From Paenibacillus sp. BSR1-1 (lineage in GTDB: Bacteria; Bacillota; Bacilli; Bacillales; Cytobacillaceae), in the NCBI RefSeq assembly GCF_030403775.1, contig NZ_JAQMWQ010000010.1:1-64000 (forward strand): 64,000 bases of DNA. Reading direction: 5' to 3'. Of the stretch, positions 44,007 through 52,423 are shown in pieces. Each line of letters opens with the position of its first letter. Within the stretch, counting starts at the first letter, position 1. Under the pieces are notes generated by a model. The model had not been told where the DNA came from and did no database searches. It worked only from the letters and a program-made list of their open reading frames with translations. Both the position numbers and the translations under genes were made by a program.

Positions 44007-44655
44007 GTCACGTAGACCGCTTATACGTAACCGTATTATGAGTCGTAAGCTAGTTTGAGTCACGTAGACCGCTTATACGTAACCGTATTAGGAGTCGCAA
44101 GCTAGTTTGAGTCACGTAGACCGCTTATACGTAACCGTATTAGGAGTCGCAGGCTAGTTTGAGTCACGTAGACCGCTTATACGTAACCGTATTAGGAGTC
44201 GCAGGCTAGTTTGAGTCACGTAGACCGCTTCTATGTGACCGAATTGGAAGTCGCAAGCTAGTTTAAGTCACGTAGACCATTTCTACGTGACCGTATTGGA
44301 AGTCGCAAGCTAGTTTGAGTCACGTAGACCATTTCTACGTGACCGTATTAGAAGTCGCAAGCTAGTTTGGGTCACGTAGACCACTTATACGTGACCGTAT
44401 TGGAAGTCGCAAGCTAGTTTGAGTCACGTAGACCGCTTCTACGTGACCGAATTGGAAGTCGCAAGCTAGTTTGAGTCACGTAGACCATTTCTACGTGACC
44501 GTATTAGAAGTCGCAAGCTAGTTTGAGTCACGTAGACCGCTTATACGTAACCGTATTAGGAGTCGCAAGCTAGTTTGAGTCCCGTAGACCGCTTCTACGT
44601 GACCGTATTGGAAGTCGCAAACAAGTTTGGGTCACGTAGTTACTTCTTTGTGAAA
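44007..44655. repeat. Twelve tandem 52-bp repeats, each with an internal hairpin
   Basis: Units beginning GTCACGTAGACC start at 44007, 44059, 44111, 44163, 44215, 44267, 44319, 44371, 44423, 44475, 44527 and 44579, always 52 bp apart, with a truncated copy at 44631 and a divergent one at about 43957. Many units hold a perfect palindrome GTCACGTAGA-n5-TCTACGTGAC; others carry TATACGTAAC on the right arm. The second half of the unit reads GAAGTCGCAAGCTAGTTTGA. Because 52 is not a multiple of three and no frame spans it, the array is not coding. There are no unique spacers, so it is not CRISPR. The whole gap 43916-44735 holds nothing else. Confidence 0.95.
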
Positions 44656-44735
44656 AATCCCCTATTTTTATGTAGCAAAAAAAGGATTTGTTCCGCCTGT
44701 CTTGAATAAATAAATTGAAACGGAGGGGAAAAACG

Positions 44736-46205
44736 ATGGAAAATCCAAAATTAAAGAATTTGCTTAATGAATGGCTGGAGGAAGCCACGTTAAGCGAGAT
44801 GCAGGAGAAATTAGAAAGCGGAGAGATTACTTCTAAAGAGCTTGTTTTGATGTATTTACATAGAATTTCGAGCTTTGATAAAGAGCTTCGTTCCGTTCTG
44901 GAGGTAAATCCAGACGCGTTACATATTGCTGCAGCGCTTGATGCTGAACGAAAGGAATCAGGACCGCGCGGCCGTTTGCATGGAATACCCATTTTAATAA
45001 AAGATAATATTGATACACACGACAAAATGCATACAAGTGCGGGGTCTCTTGCTTTAAAGGATTCCATTGCACCTAAAGATTCCTGGGTTGCGGAACAATT
45101 GCGCAAAGCAGGCGCAATTATTCTCGGAAAAACAAATATGACCGAATGGGCGAATTTTATGGCCATCGGCATGAAAAGTGGCTATAGCTCACGAGGTGGA
45201 CAAGTATTAAATCCCTACGGCCCTGGTAAATTTGATGTAGGCGGCTCAAGCTCGGGCTCAGGGGCAGCCGTTGCCGCAAACTTTGCAGCGGCCGCTGTCG
45301 GAACAGAAACATCTGGTTCCATATTAAATCCTTCCTGTCAAAATTCACTTGTAGGAATAAAGCCAACCGTCGGTCTCATTAGCCGAAGAGGTATTATTCC
45401 AATCGCGCATACCCAGGATACGGCGGGGCCGATGGCTCGAACAGTGGAGGATGCAGCGATATTGCTAACAGCATTGACTGGAAAAGATGAAGAGGACGCA
45501 ATCACCCAAACAAATCCACTATTTAATATTGATTTCACTGAATACCTGTTAAAGGATGGCCTTAAAGGAAAAAGAATCGGGATCGCCTTACAAGGATTCA
45601 TTGAGAATTTAAGTGAAGAAAAACAAAGGGCTGCCGCCCTAGCAATAGAGGTATTAAAATCAACAGGAGCAGAGGTAATCGAGAATATTGAGATTCCTTC
45701 TGCAAATGTTGACTGGAAATATGATGTTTTAACCTATGAATTTAAACCTGATTTAAATGTGTATTTGAGTAGTTTGCATCCATCCATTAAGGTCAGATCT
45801 TTAAAAGAATTAATTGAATTCAATAATCAAGATGAAGAGAAGATGCTGAAGTATGGTCAGGAAGTGCTGATTGAATCCGAAAAAACGAGCGGCTCCTTAA
45901 CTGAAGCAGAGTACGTCCAAGTTTTGGAATTTGATTTGTATCATTCCACCCGCCAAGGAATTGATTTTGCTTTAGAAACTTATAACTTGGATGCAATTGT
46001 TTTTCCACATGAAGAGGGCTCACATATCAGCGCGAAGGCAGGCTATCCATCGATTGCAGTCCCCGCAGGCTATACGTCAGATGGAGAACCGGTTGGGATT
46101 ACCTTTGCTGGCACTGCCTATAGTGAGCCAATCCTAATACAGGCAGCCTATGCCTTTGAGCAGATGACAAAATTCAGAAAACCGCCTGTGCTAGAGAAAG
46201 AATAA
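44736..46205 (+). CDS. Amidase signature family hydrolase
   Basis: A 489-residue amidase with the Ser-cisSer-Lys machinery: Lys89 in ILIKDNID, the GGSSSGSGAAVAA stretch (169-181) and predicted nucleophile Ser195 in GTETSGSI. It resembles stand-alone amidases rather than GatA, since no gatB or gatC is near. ATG 44736 follows GGAGGGG; an upstream TTG lies before that site. Substrate unknown. Confidence 0.88.
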   Translation: MENPKLKNLLNEWLEEATLSEMQEKLESGEITSKELVLMYLHRISSFDKELRSVLEVNPDALHIAAALDAERKESGPRGRLHGIPILIKDNIDTHDKMHTSAGSLALKDSIAPKDSWVAEQLRKAGAIILGKTNMTEWANFMAIGMKSGYSSRGGQVLNPYGPGKFDVGGSSSGSGAAVAANFAAAAVGTETSGSILNPSCQNSLVGIKPTVGLISRRGIIPIAHTQDTAGPMARTVEDAAILLTALTGKDEEDAITQTNPLFNIDFTEYLLKDGLKGKRIGIALQGFIENLSEEKQRAAALAIEVLKSTGAEVIENIEIPSANVDWKYDVLTYEFKPDLNVYLSSLHPSIKVRSLKELIEFNNQDEEKMLKYGQEVLIESEKTSGSLTEAEYVQVLEFDLYHSTRQGIDFALETYNLDAIVFPHEEGSHISAKAGYPSIAVPAGYTSDGEPVGITFAGTAYSEPILIQAAYAFEQMTKFRKPPVLEKE

Positions 46206-46261
46206 GTCCATTTGTTTTCACTCATACTATCAATGAATTTCTCAAAAAGGAGCTGACAGCA

Positions 46262-46396
46262 GTGGGAAGAACGAAACTGGGAAATGCCAATGCCAATCGT
46301 AATAATAATCGAAAAAAGGGCATGAGAAACAGCGAAGAACTGGTTGAATTTACAACTGGTGAAGACTTAAAACGGAATCGTCCAAATAGTAAATAG
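46262..46396 (+). CDS. Small basic Asn-rich protein, 44 residues
   Basis: GTG 46262 lies 11 bases after AAAGGAGC, and the frame runs to TAG 46394-46396 directly before a terminator. The product is rich in Asn, Arg and Lys (GNANANRNNNRKKGMRNSEE). Size and composition recall minor spore proteins of the Ssp/YfhD kind, but I cannot assign a family. It lies 56 bases behind the amidase gene. Confidence 0.6.
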   Translation: MGRTKLGNANANRNNNRKKGMRNSEELVEFTTGEDLKRNRPNSK

Positions 46397-46400
46397 CGAA

Positions 46401-46430
46401 TAACGCCTCCTAACAATTAGGAGGCGTTAA
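46401..46430. terminator. Bidirectional terminator
   Basis: TAACGCCTCCTAA and TTAGGAGGCGTTA form a perfect 13-bp stem with a short loop between converging genes. Confidence 0.9.
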
Positions 46431-46433
46431 TTA

Positions 46434-47972
46434 TTATATTTGCTCTTCTTCCTTAAGCAATTCCAATGCTCTAAGTGCAGGTCCCTCAATCACATCACCG
46501 GAATAGGCATAGCGGGAACCATGGCAAGGGCAGTCCCATGTTTTTTCCGCAACATTCCATTCACATTCACAGCCTAGGTGGGTACAGGTAGTGTCAACAA
46601 TATAGAGTTTCCCGTCCTTATCCTTGTAAGCTCCTGCTCTTTTACCATTATACATAACAGCTGAGCCTTCCCCATTCTGCAAGTCCTCTGGATTCTTTGG
46701 CACAAATTCCAGCTTCCCTTTGATCAGATGCTTAGCCACATCAACATTTGCGGTAATAACATTTTTTAGTTCTGGGTCTGCTTGGAAGCGGGAAGGGGAA
46801 TATAATTCTTTGTATGGATTTTCTCTATTCAAAACATAATCAGTGAGCAGGTGGCCAGCGAAAATGCCTGTAGTCATGCCCCACTTTTTATAGCCTGTTG
46901 CTACTAAAATATGCTCCCGCTCAGAGGTGATTGGACCGATATAAGGGACTTTGTCCAGTGTCACTAAATCTTGAGCAGACCAACGGTAAGCATATTCTTT
47001 TATGCCGAAGACATTTTCAGCAAATGCCTCCAGTGCATCATAATGCGCCATCGTATTGATCCCCTGTCCAGTTTTATGTTTTTCTCCGCCGATGATGATA
47101 AGCTTTTCATTCCCGTCAAGCGGTGTATAACGGATCGAGCGAGGCGGGCTTTCGGCACTTATGTACATACCGCCTGGATAGTCTTTATCTGTTTTTATAC
47201 CAATGGCGTAAGACCGGCTCGCATACATACGTGCAAAAAATAGACCCACTTTATCAGAAAATGGAAAATGCGAGGCCATAATGACCTTATTGCATGTAAC
47301 TGTATTTTCATTTTTGGTGATAATTTTTGGCTGGCCGTCATCGTCATCAATCTCATCAGCCGTTGTATTTTCATAAACAGCACAGCCATTTTTCACTGCT
47401 TCATCCAGAAGGCCTCTCAAAAATTTTAAAGGATGATATTGGGCCTGGTTGCTCATTTTCAAAGCGGCTTTTGCAGGAATATTAAATGGAATCGTATCCT
47501 TTATAGCACCATCAATACCCAGCCTTTTATAAGCCTCCCATTCGGTTTGCAGCTTGTCTACATATTCTTCGGTAGTTGCATATATATAGGCGTCTTCCTT
47601 GCTAAAATCGCAGTCAATCCCTTTTTCATTCATTGTTCTTTCTACAAAATCAATGGCACTAGAGGTGGAATCATAGTATTGTCGAGCCTTTTCCTCACCA
47701 AAATGATTGATTAGCTCATCATAAAGGATATCATGCTGTGCCGTTAATTTCGCAGTTGTATGACCTGTTGTCCCATTTAAAACACTGCCGGCTTCTAAAA
47801 GTGCAACCTTTACCCCCTCTTTTGAAAGTAAATAGGCTGTTGTAATACCCGTTATTCCTGCTCCGACAATCGCAACATCTACCGTTATATCTTCGTTTAA
47901 TTTTTTAAAAGCAGGTAATTCAATTTCACGCCAATATGTTTTTGGAAACTGCGGGATTTTCTCTGACGTCAT
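46434..47972 (-). CDS. FAD-dependent oxidoreductase fused to a Rieske domain (YhfW-like)
   Basis: A 512-residue protein. An N-terminal DAO-type FAD domain begins VDVAIVGAGITGITTAYLL (about 28-46); a C-terminal Rieske domain (about 420-512) has CTHLGCECEW and CPCHGSRYAYSG. This fusion matches Bacillus YhfW. Reaction unknown; an amine or amino acid oxidation passing electrons to the Rieske cluster is plausible. Monocistronic on the minus strand. Confidence 0.87.
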   Translation of the reverse strand: MTSEKIPQFPKTYWREIELPAFKKLNEDITVDVAIVGAGITGITTAYLLSKEGVKVALLEAGSVLNGTTGHTTAKLTAQHDILYDELINHFGEEKARQYYDSTSSAIDFVERTMNEKGIDCDFSKEDAYIYATTEEYVDKLQTEWEAYKRLGIDGAIKDTIPFNIPAKAALKMSNQAQYHPLKFLRGLLDEAVKNGCAVYENTTADEIDDDDGQPKIITKNENTVTCNKVIMASHFPFSDKVGLFFARMYASRSYAIGIKTDKDYPGGMYISAESPPRSIRYTPLDGNEKLIIIGGEKHKTGQGINTMAHYDALEAFAENVFGIKEYAYRWSAQDLVTLDKVPYIGPITSEREHILVATGYKKWGMTTGIFAGHLLTDYVLNRENPYKELYSPSRFQADPELKNVITANVDVAKHLIKGKLEFVPKNPEDLQNGEGSAVMYNGKRAGAYKDKDGKLYIVDTTCTHLGCECEWNVAEKTWDCPCHGSRYAYSGDVIEGPALRALELLKEEEQI

Positions 47973-48043
47973 ATGTACTCCTCCATTTTACAAAATGATC
48001 TCCTGTTTAATTTTTCCTAAAATGATAAAATTAATCTAAGAGT

Positions 48044-48087
48044 AAAAAAGAAGAACCTTTCCTGGTGGGCAAGGCTCTTCTTCTTTT
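48044..48087 (+). terminator. Terminator-like hairpin in the leader of the phosphotransferase gene
   Basis: AAAAGAAGAACCTTT pairs with AAGGCTCTTCTTCTTTT (one mismatch/bulge) about 20 bases before the gene at 48108. It lies between divergent genes, so it is in the 5' leader of the plus-strand gene, not behind any gene. Confidence 0.65.
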
Positions 48088-48107
48088 GAAAGATGGAGGC
48101 TTGATGA

Positions 48108-49016
48108 ATGACAAACCCTTGGACGCCGGAAATTGAATTATCCTTTCAAGAAGCGAGCGAACTTATTGGTAAACAATTTTCTCAGCTTAATCCCATACAT
48201 ATTAGCTTTTTAGGACTAGGTTTTGATAACACTGTCTTTAAGGTAAATAATCAATACATTTTTCGGTTTCCTAGGAGAAGCATTGCGGTGGATTTATTAA
48301 AAACAGAAAATCAGCTTTTGCCACACCTTTCTCAAAACCTTAATTTACCTATCCCAACGCCCATATTTTTCGGAAGACCCAGCAGTACATATCCATGGCC
48401 ATTTACTGGTTATCAAGCTGTTAACGGAGAAACACCATACCAATTAACAGAAGAAATAAGACTTTTATCGGTTGAATCAATGGCAAAGTTTTTACGAACG
48501 CTTCATCAGTTTCCAATCGACACGGCTAAAAACCTTCATGTACCAAATGATCAGCTGAATCGATTAAGTATTCCAATCAGAAGAAAAAAATTAGAGGAAA
48601 ATGTAAATAAAGCTGTCGCAGATGGATTGATAAAAAATAAAAAAGTGATAGGGAATTATCTTAAAAGGTTAAAAAATGTTGAGGTAAATCAAGAACTTGC
48701 CCTTGTCCATGGTGATATTCATTTTAAGAATCTATTAGTGGACAACAATGGATTGATTACAGGCGTTATTGACTGGGGAGATGTGCATATCGGACATCGT
48801 GCTGTAGATTTATCGATTGTCTACAGTTTTTTCCCGCCTGCAGGCAGAAAACGTTTTTTTGAAATTTATGGCAATGTAGACGAAATCACGATGTATTTAG
48901 CTAGATTTAAGGCAATTTTCACAAGTATAATGCTGGTTAGGTTTGCCCATGACCAAAATGATCAAGAAGCCTTCGATGCTGCCGGGCAAGCATTAGATAT
49001 GGCCTTAGCGGATTAA
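48108..49016 (+). CDS. Aminoglycoside phosphotransferase/choline kinase-like protein
   Basis: A 302-residue APH-family kinase-like protein. FLGLGFDNTVFKVNNQYIFRFP forms the nucleotide loop (in parts), LVHGDIHFKNLLVD the catalytic loop with Asp, and GVIDWGDVHIG the metal-binding Asp. Close relatives act on small molecules, often unknown; the name does not prove drug resistance. ATG 48108 follows TGGAGG. Confidence 0.8.
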   Translation: MTNPWTPEIELSFQEASELIGKQFSQLNPIHISFLGLGFDNTVFKVNNQYIFRFPRRSIAVDLLKTENQLLPHLSQNLNLPIPTPIFFGRPSSTYPWPFTGYQAVNGETPYQLTEEIRLLSVESMAKFLRTLHQFPIDTAKNLHVPNDQLNRLSIPIRRKKLEENVNKAVADGLIKNKKVIGNYLKRLKNVEVNQELALVHGDIHFKNLLVDNNGLITGVIDWGDVHIGHRAVDLSIVYSFFPPAGRKRFFEIYGNVDEITMYLARFKAIFTSIMLVRFAHDQNDQEAFDAAGQALDMALAD

Positions 49017-49159
49017 GGAGATTCATTTTCTTCGGGAATAGGATCAATTCGTTTTGCATCATCAGAATTAAGACCATTTCTTAAAAAATGAATCCAGGTT
49101 CCTACTGCAAAACCAAGACACAGAAGAAATCCGATGGTTGTGATCCACAAAAGAGCCAC
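49013..49159 (-). CDS. Small single-helix membrane protein, 48 residues
   Basis: GTG 49159 is preceded by AAAGGGGGA, and the frame closes at TAA within the last four bases of the converging phosphotransferase gene. The product has one helix (about 3-27) and an acidic tail ending EENESP. No family recognised. The ribosome binding site and membrane-protein composition support it. Confidence 0.58.
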   Translation of the reverse strand: MALLWITTIGFLLCLGFAVGTWIHFLRNGLNSDDAKRIDPIPEENESP

Positions 49160-49263
49160 TGTAAATCCCCCTTTAGTTTAGCCTTGAGCGTCCAAGGAAG
49201 CTCTAGCTTTCTAAAATATATGCATAAGGGGGATTAATTTTTCCAACCTTTACCGTGTTTTCT

Positions 49264-49638
49264 TTATTCCTTTTTCTTCAATTCAGCATAATAATCGACT
49301 TTTTTAATATTAACGCCCACAAAGGTTTCGATAATGGACTGACCTCCAGCAATCGAAAAAATCAATATAACCACATAAGTAATCTTTGGGAATAATAAGT
49401 AAGCTGCCCCGAAGAAGATGGCACTCCAAACGCCTGCACACCAATAACACTTCAATAAATACCCAAACATGGAGGTCGGGACTTCCTTTGTTTCGGTTCC
49501 ATTTTCTGTTTCCACTTTCACTTTTTTCACAAATGGCTTCCGGATGGATTCGGTAATTTTATCGAAAACAATTAAATGGGTGAATCGGTAGCTTGCTAAA
49601 ATTAACATGATATAGGTCATCCACGATATGTCTTTCAA
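49264..49638 (-). CDS. DUF1360 protein, YngL-like, sporulation-associated family
   Basis: A 124-residue membrane protein with three helices and the conserved YLLKCYWCAGVWSAI (about residues 66-80) and LASYRFTHLIVFD. The TTG at 49638 is chosen because GGAGG lies 7 bases upstream; the longer frame to 49668 has none. Family members are common in spore formers; role unknown. Confidence 0.78.
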   Translation of the reverse strand: MKDISWMTYIMLILASYRFTHLIVFDKITESIRKPFVKKVKVETENGTETKEVPTSMFGYLLKCYWCAGVWSAIFFGAAYLLFPKITYVVILIFSIAGGQSIIETFVGVNIKKVDYYAELKKKE

Positions 49639-49750
49639 ATTTAGTCCTCCAAAACCTTTTGAATTCAACGTCTTAGTTAGAGATTTATTTTTCAGGTCCT
49701 GTATATTTTGAGCTTGAAATCAAAAATATATATTCGGAGGAGGCTAAAAA

Positions 49751-50365
49751 ATGAAAAAATCTTTTTGGTTTGGTTTAATGTTTCTACTTTCTCTTTTCTG
49801 CATTCCAAGCGTTTCATTTGCCCAGCAAATTTATACGGTTCAGCCGGGAGACTCGCTATGGAAAATTGCTGTCAGGTATCAAGTGGGACTTTCAGAAATT
49901 ATTTCAGCAAACCCGCAATTTAAGAATCCTGCAATGATTTATCCTGGTCAAAAGGTAACCATTCCAGACTTAGGCGGGGTTAAATCGATTGAAAACCAGG
50001 TTATTTCGCTGACGAATCAGGAACGGGCGAAAAATGGGCTAAAAGCGTTAACACCTGACTGGGAGCTTTCAAGGGTGGCTCGCTATAAGGCCATGGATAT
50101 GCGGGACAAAAATTATTTTAGTCATACTAGTCCAACCTACGGCAGTCCGTTTGACATGATGAAGAAATTTGGTATTCAATATACCTCTGCAGCTGAAAAC
50201 ATTGCCGCAGGACAAACCACTCCAGTTTCAGTCGTCCAAGCATGGATGAACAGCTCAGGACACCGTGCCAATATTTTAAGCACAAGATCGACTTATATTG
50301 GTGTAGGCTATGCTGCCGGCGGTTCAAAACGATATTATTGGGTTCAGATGTTTATTTCAAAATAA
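49751..50365 (+). CDS. Secreted LysM-CAP domain protein (YkwD-like)
   Basis: A 204-residue exported protein: signal peptide 1-25, LysM domain about 26-72 (YTVQPGDSLWKIAVRYQV), CAP/SCP domain about 80-204 (LTNQERAKNGL, HTSPTYGSPFDMM, AENIAAGQ, SSGHRANIL). LysM would hold it in peptidoglycan. Similar proteins occur in spore coats and walls. GGAGGAGG precedes ATG. Monocistronic. Confidence 0.9.
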   Translation: MKKSFWFGLMFLLSLFCIPSVSFAQQIYTVQPGDSLWKIAVRYQVGLSEIISANPQFKNPAMIYPGQKVTIPDLGGVKSIENQVISLTNQERAKNGLKALTPDWELSRVARYKAMDMRDKNYFSHTSPTYGSPFDMMKKFGIQYTSAAENIAAGQTTPVSVVQAWMNSSGHRANILSTRSTYIGVGYAAGGSKRYYWVQMFISK

Positions 50366-50370
50366 AACAA

Positions 50371-50404
50371 GAAGGGTCAGTTTCTTATAAGAGACTGACC
50401 CTTT
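50371..50404 (+). terminator. Terminator of the LysM-CAP gene
   Basis: AAGGGTCAGTTTC pairs with GAGACTGACCCTT around a short loop, followed by TCT; T-run is short. Confidence 0.7.
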
Positions 50405-50507
50405 CTACGTCTCAGGTCTGAGTTGAAAATCAAGCTCTAGCGCAATTATGGGAGATAAAGAAAAAAGGTAAGATGATATCAAGATAAAGAAAGGAGTGAA
50501 AAACAAA

Positions 50508-50855
50508 ATGAAAAAATTTGGTTTACTTTTAGCAGGTGTGATTGCGGCAGTCGTTTTACTGTCAACAATCGGTCCGATGGTGGGGCTGCTCGTTAGCCTC
50601 GTGCTCCTGTATTTTATATTCAAACAGTTTTTAAAAGCAAAATCGACTGGAGCAAAAGTCGGTCTAGGGATTATTGGTGCGATTGTCCTAGTGGCTTCTA
50701 TCCATAACATACCTGCCATCATTGGCGTAGCAGCAGCATATGTGCTTTACCTTGTTTATAAAAAATGGAACGAGAACAAGCATACCAAAATTAAAGAAGA
50801 ATCAGATCCATTCGTGAATTTTGAAAAACAATGGAATGAATTAAAAAATTATTAA
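50508..50855 (+). CDS. Small membrane protein of the lmo0954 type, PspA-linked
   Basis: A 115-residue protein with three or four hydrophobic segments and a charged C-terminal tail. Similar proteins precede PspA in Bacillus and Listeria and may recruit or anchor the PspA homologue, like LiaI with LiaH. ATG 50508 is 12 bases from AAAGGAG; a GTG at 50496 abuts it. Confidence 0.65.
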   Translation: MKKFGLLLAGVIAAVVLLSTIGPMVGLLVSLVLLYFIFKQFLKAKSTGAKVGLGIIGAIVLVASIHNIPAIIGVAAAYVLYLVYKKWNENKHTKIKEESDPFVNFEKQWNELKNY

Positions 50856-50894
50856 AATATGTGTGAGTTTGAGGTCATTATTGATTTTGAAACT

Positions 50895-50933
50895 CTGTTG
50901 ATTGGAGCGAACATCAACATCCAAGTTAAAAGA
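50895..50933. repeat. Deletion remnant of the 131-bp element
   Basis: CTGTTGATTGGAGCG (50895-50909) is identical to 35981-35995, and the following ACATCAACATCCAAGTT resembles the other end at 36104-36120 (AAATCAACAACTAAGTT). Only the two ends remain; the GC-rich centre is lost. Confidence 0.65.
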
Positions 50934-50959
50934 ACTTAAAATAAAAGGAGAGAATGAAC

Positions 50960-51604
50960 ATGACAAACCTGTTTACAAGAATTAAAGATACCATTACTGC
51001 TGATTTACATGAAGCAATTGACAAAAAGGAAAAGCAAAACCCAATTGCACTGCTTAATCAATACCTCCGTCAGTGTGAGCAGGAGACGGAAAAGGTTAGA
51101 AAGCTTCTGGAACGTCAATACACACTAAAGGATGAATTCACTAGGGAATACCAACAGGCCGTAGAATTAACCGAAAAAAGAAAGCATCAAGCGGAAATTG
51201 CCTCAAAGGCAGGCGAAACAGAGCTTTATCAGTTTGCGACAGCTGAGTTTCAACAGTATTCCGACCGTGCCGAGCGTCTAAGTGCTTCCCTTGAACAAGT
51301 AAAAGGCCAGCTTGAAGAATTAGAAAGAAAGTATCAGGAAATGAAGCACAAATTAAAGGATATGCATCTTCGCCGGATGGAATTAATGGGCCGAGAAAAT
51401 GTTACACGCGCTAACCTTCGGATCAATCAGGTTCTAGATTCTAATTCTTACTCTGATAAGTCATTCTCAAAATTTAAGGAAATTGAAAACTACCTAGATC
51501 GACTAGAACATCAAGTAAATAGTTCATTTTACCGCAGCACCATAGATGCCAGGATCGCTCAATTAGAAAAAGAAATGAAACTGGAAGAAAGCAAGTCCAT
51601 TTAA
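50960..51604 (+). CDS. PspA/IM30 family envelope-stress protein (LiaH-like)
   Basis: A 214-residue, almost fully helical coiled-coil protein of the PspA/IM30/LiaH family, which forms ring or rod assemblies on stressed membranes. N-terminal NLFTRIKDTITADLHEAID is the membrane-binding amphipathic helix. ATG 50960 is 8 bases after AAAGGAGAG. Upstream of liaFSR in the same direction, with a partial terminator between. Confidence 0.88.
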   Translation: MTNLFTRIKDTITADLHEAIDKKEKQNPIALLNQYLRQCEQETEKVRKLLERQYTLKDEFTREYQQAVELTEKRKHQAEIASKAGETELYQFATAEFQQYSDRAERLSASLEQVKGQLEELERKYQEMKHKLKDMHLRRMELMGRENVTRANLRINQVLDSNSYSDKSFSKFKEIENYLDRLEHQVNSSFYRSTIDARIAQLEKEMKLEESKSI

Positions 51605-51624
51605 TGTAAAAACATGGTATGCTA

Positions 51625-51650
51625 AAAAAGACGTAGTTTTACGTCTTTTT
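51625..51650 (+). terminator. Terminator between pspA and liaF
   Basis: AAAAGACGTA and TACGTCTTTT arms with a 4-base loop and T-run; probably lets PspA be made in excess over LiaFSR. Confidence 0.82.
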
Positions 51651-51688
51651 GGCAATTGATAAATTCACAAAAAGGGAGGGTGGGCCAT

Positions 51689-52423
51689 TTGTTAAAAAAT
51701 AAGAAAAATGAATATACAGGCTGGTTAGTTGTCATCGGAGCAGTTGTTCTTCTGCTTGAAATATTGTTTTTCAATCCTGGGCTTATTTTCTCCCTTTTTG
51801 TTTCTGGCGGTATGATTTATTTGGGCCGTAAATGGTCAGGAAAAAAGAAAGGGAAAGTTCTGTTCTACGGTGGGATCATTTTCTTGGCTATTAGTATTTT
51901 ATCAATGAAAACCTTCAAGTTTTTATTATTTGCTATCCTTTTGCACTATATTATTCAATTCTATCAATCGAAAAAGAATCCAAAGAAAATCCCGCTGGTC
52001 TTAACAGAATCAGACAAAGTCCCACATGAGGAAACACTAATTAAGAGCAAGCCGCTCTTTGAAAATATTTTTTTCGGGCAGCAAAAAACTCCTTCAGGCG
52101 CCTATGAATGGGAGGACATCAACATCCAGGCAGGGATTGGCGATACCAGCATTGATCTTAGCTATACCATGCTTCCAAAGGGAGAAACAGTTATTTTTAT
52201 TCGTAACATTATCGGAAATATTCAAATACAAGTCCCATATGAATTGGAAGTAAGTGTTCATCATTCTTGTTTGACTGGTTCCACGTCTGTTTTTGATCAT
52301 CATGAATCAAAAGTTTTTAATCAAGTCTTTCACCTAAAAACACCGGGATATGAAACCGCAGAACAAAAAGTGAAAATCTTTACATCGTTATTGGTGGGGA
52401 ATTTAGAGGTGAGCCGGATATGA
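51689..52423 (+). CDS. liaF: LiaF-like inhibitor of the LiaRS system
   Basis: A 244-residue protein with four hydrophobic segments (to about residue 110) and a C-terminal DUF2154-type beta domain (INIQAGIGDTSIDLSYTMLPKGE in parts, LEVSVHHSCLTGS). LiaF holds LiaS inactive without stress. TTG 51689 is 9 bases after GGAGG. Its stop overlaps the liaS start. Confidence 0.87.
   Translation: MLKNKKNEYTGWLVVIGAVVLLLEILFFNPGLIFSLFVSGGMIYLGRKWSGKKKGKVLFYGGIIFLAISILSMKTFKFLLFAILLHYIIQFYQSKKNPKKIPLVLTESDKVPHEETLIKSKPLFENIFFGQQKTPSGAYEWEDINIQAGIGDTSIDLSYTMLPKGETVIFIRNIIGNIQIQVPYELEVSVHHSCLTGSTSVFDHHESKVFNQVFHLKTPGYETAEQKVKIFTSLLVGNLEVSRI

Noticed and set aside
44007-44655. CRISPR array
   Set aside because: The whole 52-bp unit repeats; there are no unique spacers and no cas genes.
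44570-45172. 200-residue minus-strand frame overlapping the repeat array and amidase
   Set aside because: It is antisense to the amidase gene, begins in the repeats, has no ribosome binding site and low-complexity Ser/Arg composition.
48108-49016. Aminoglycoside resistance gene
   Set aside because: The APH fold is broad and most chromosomal members in bacilli have other or unknown substrates; no resistance context is present.
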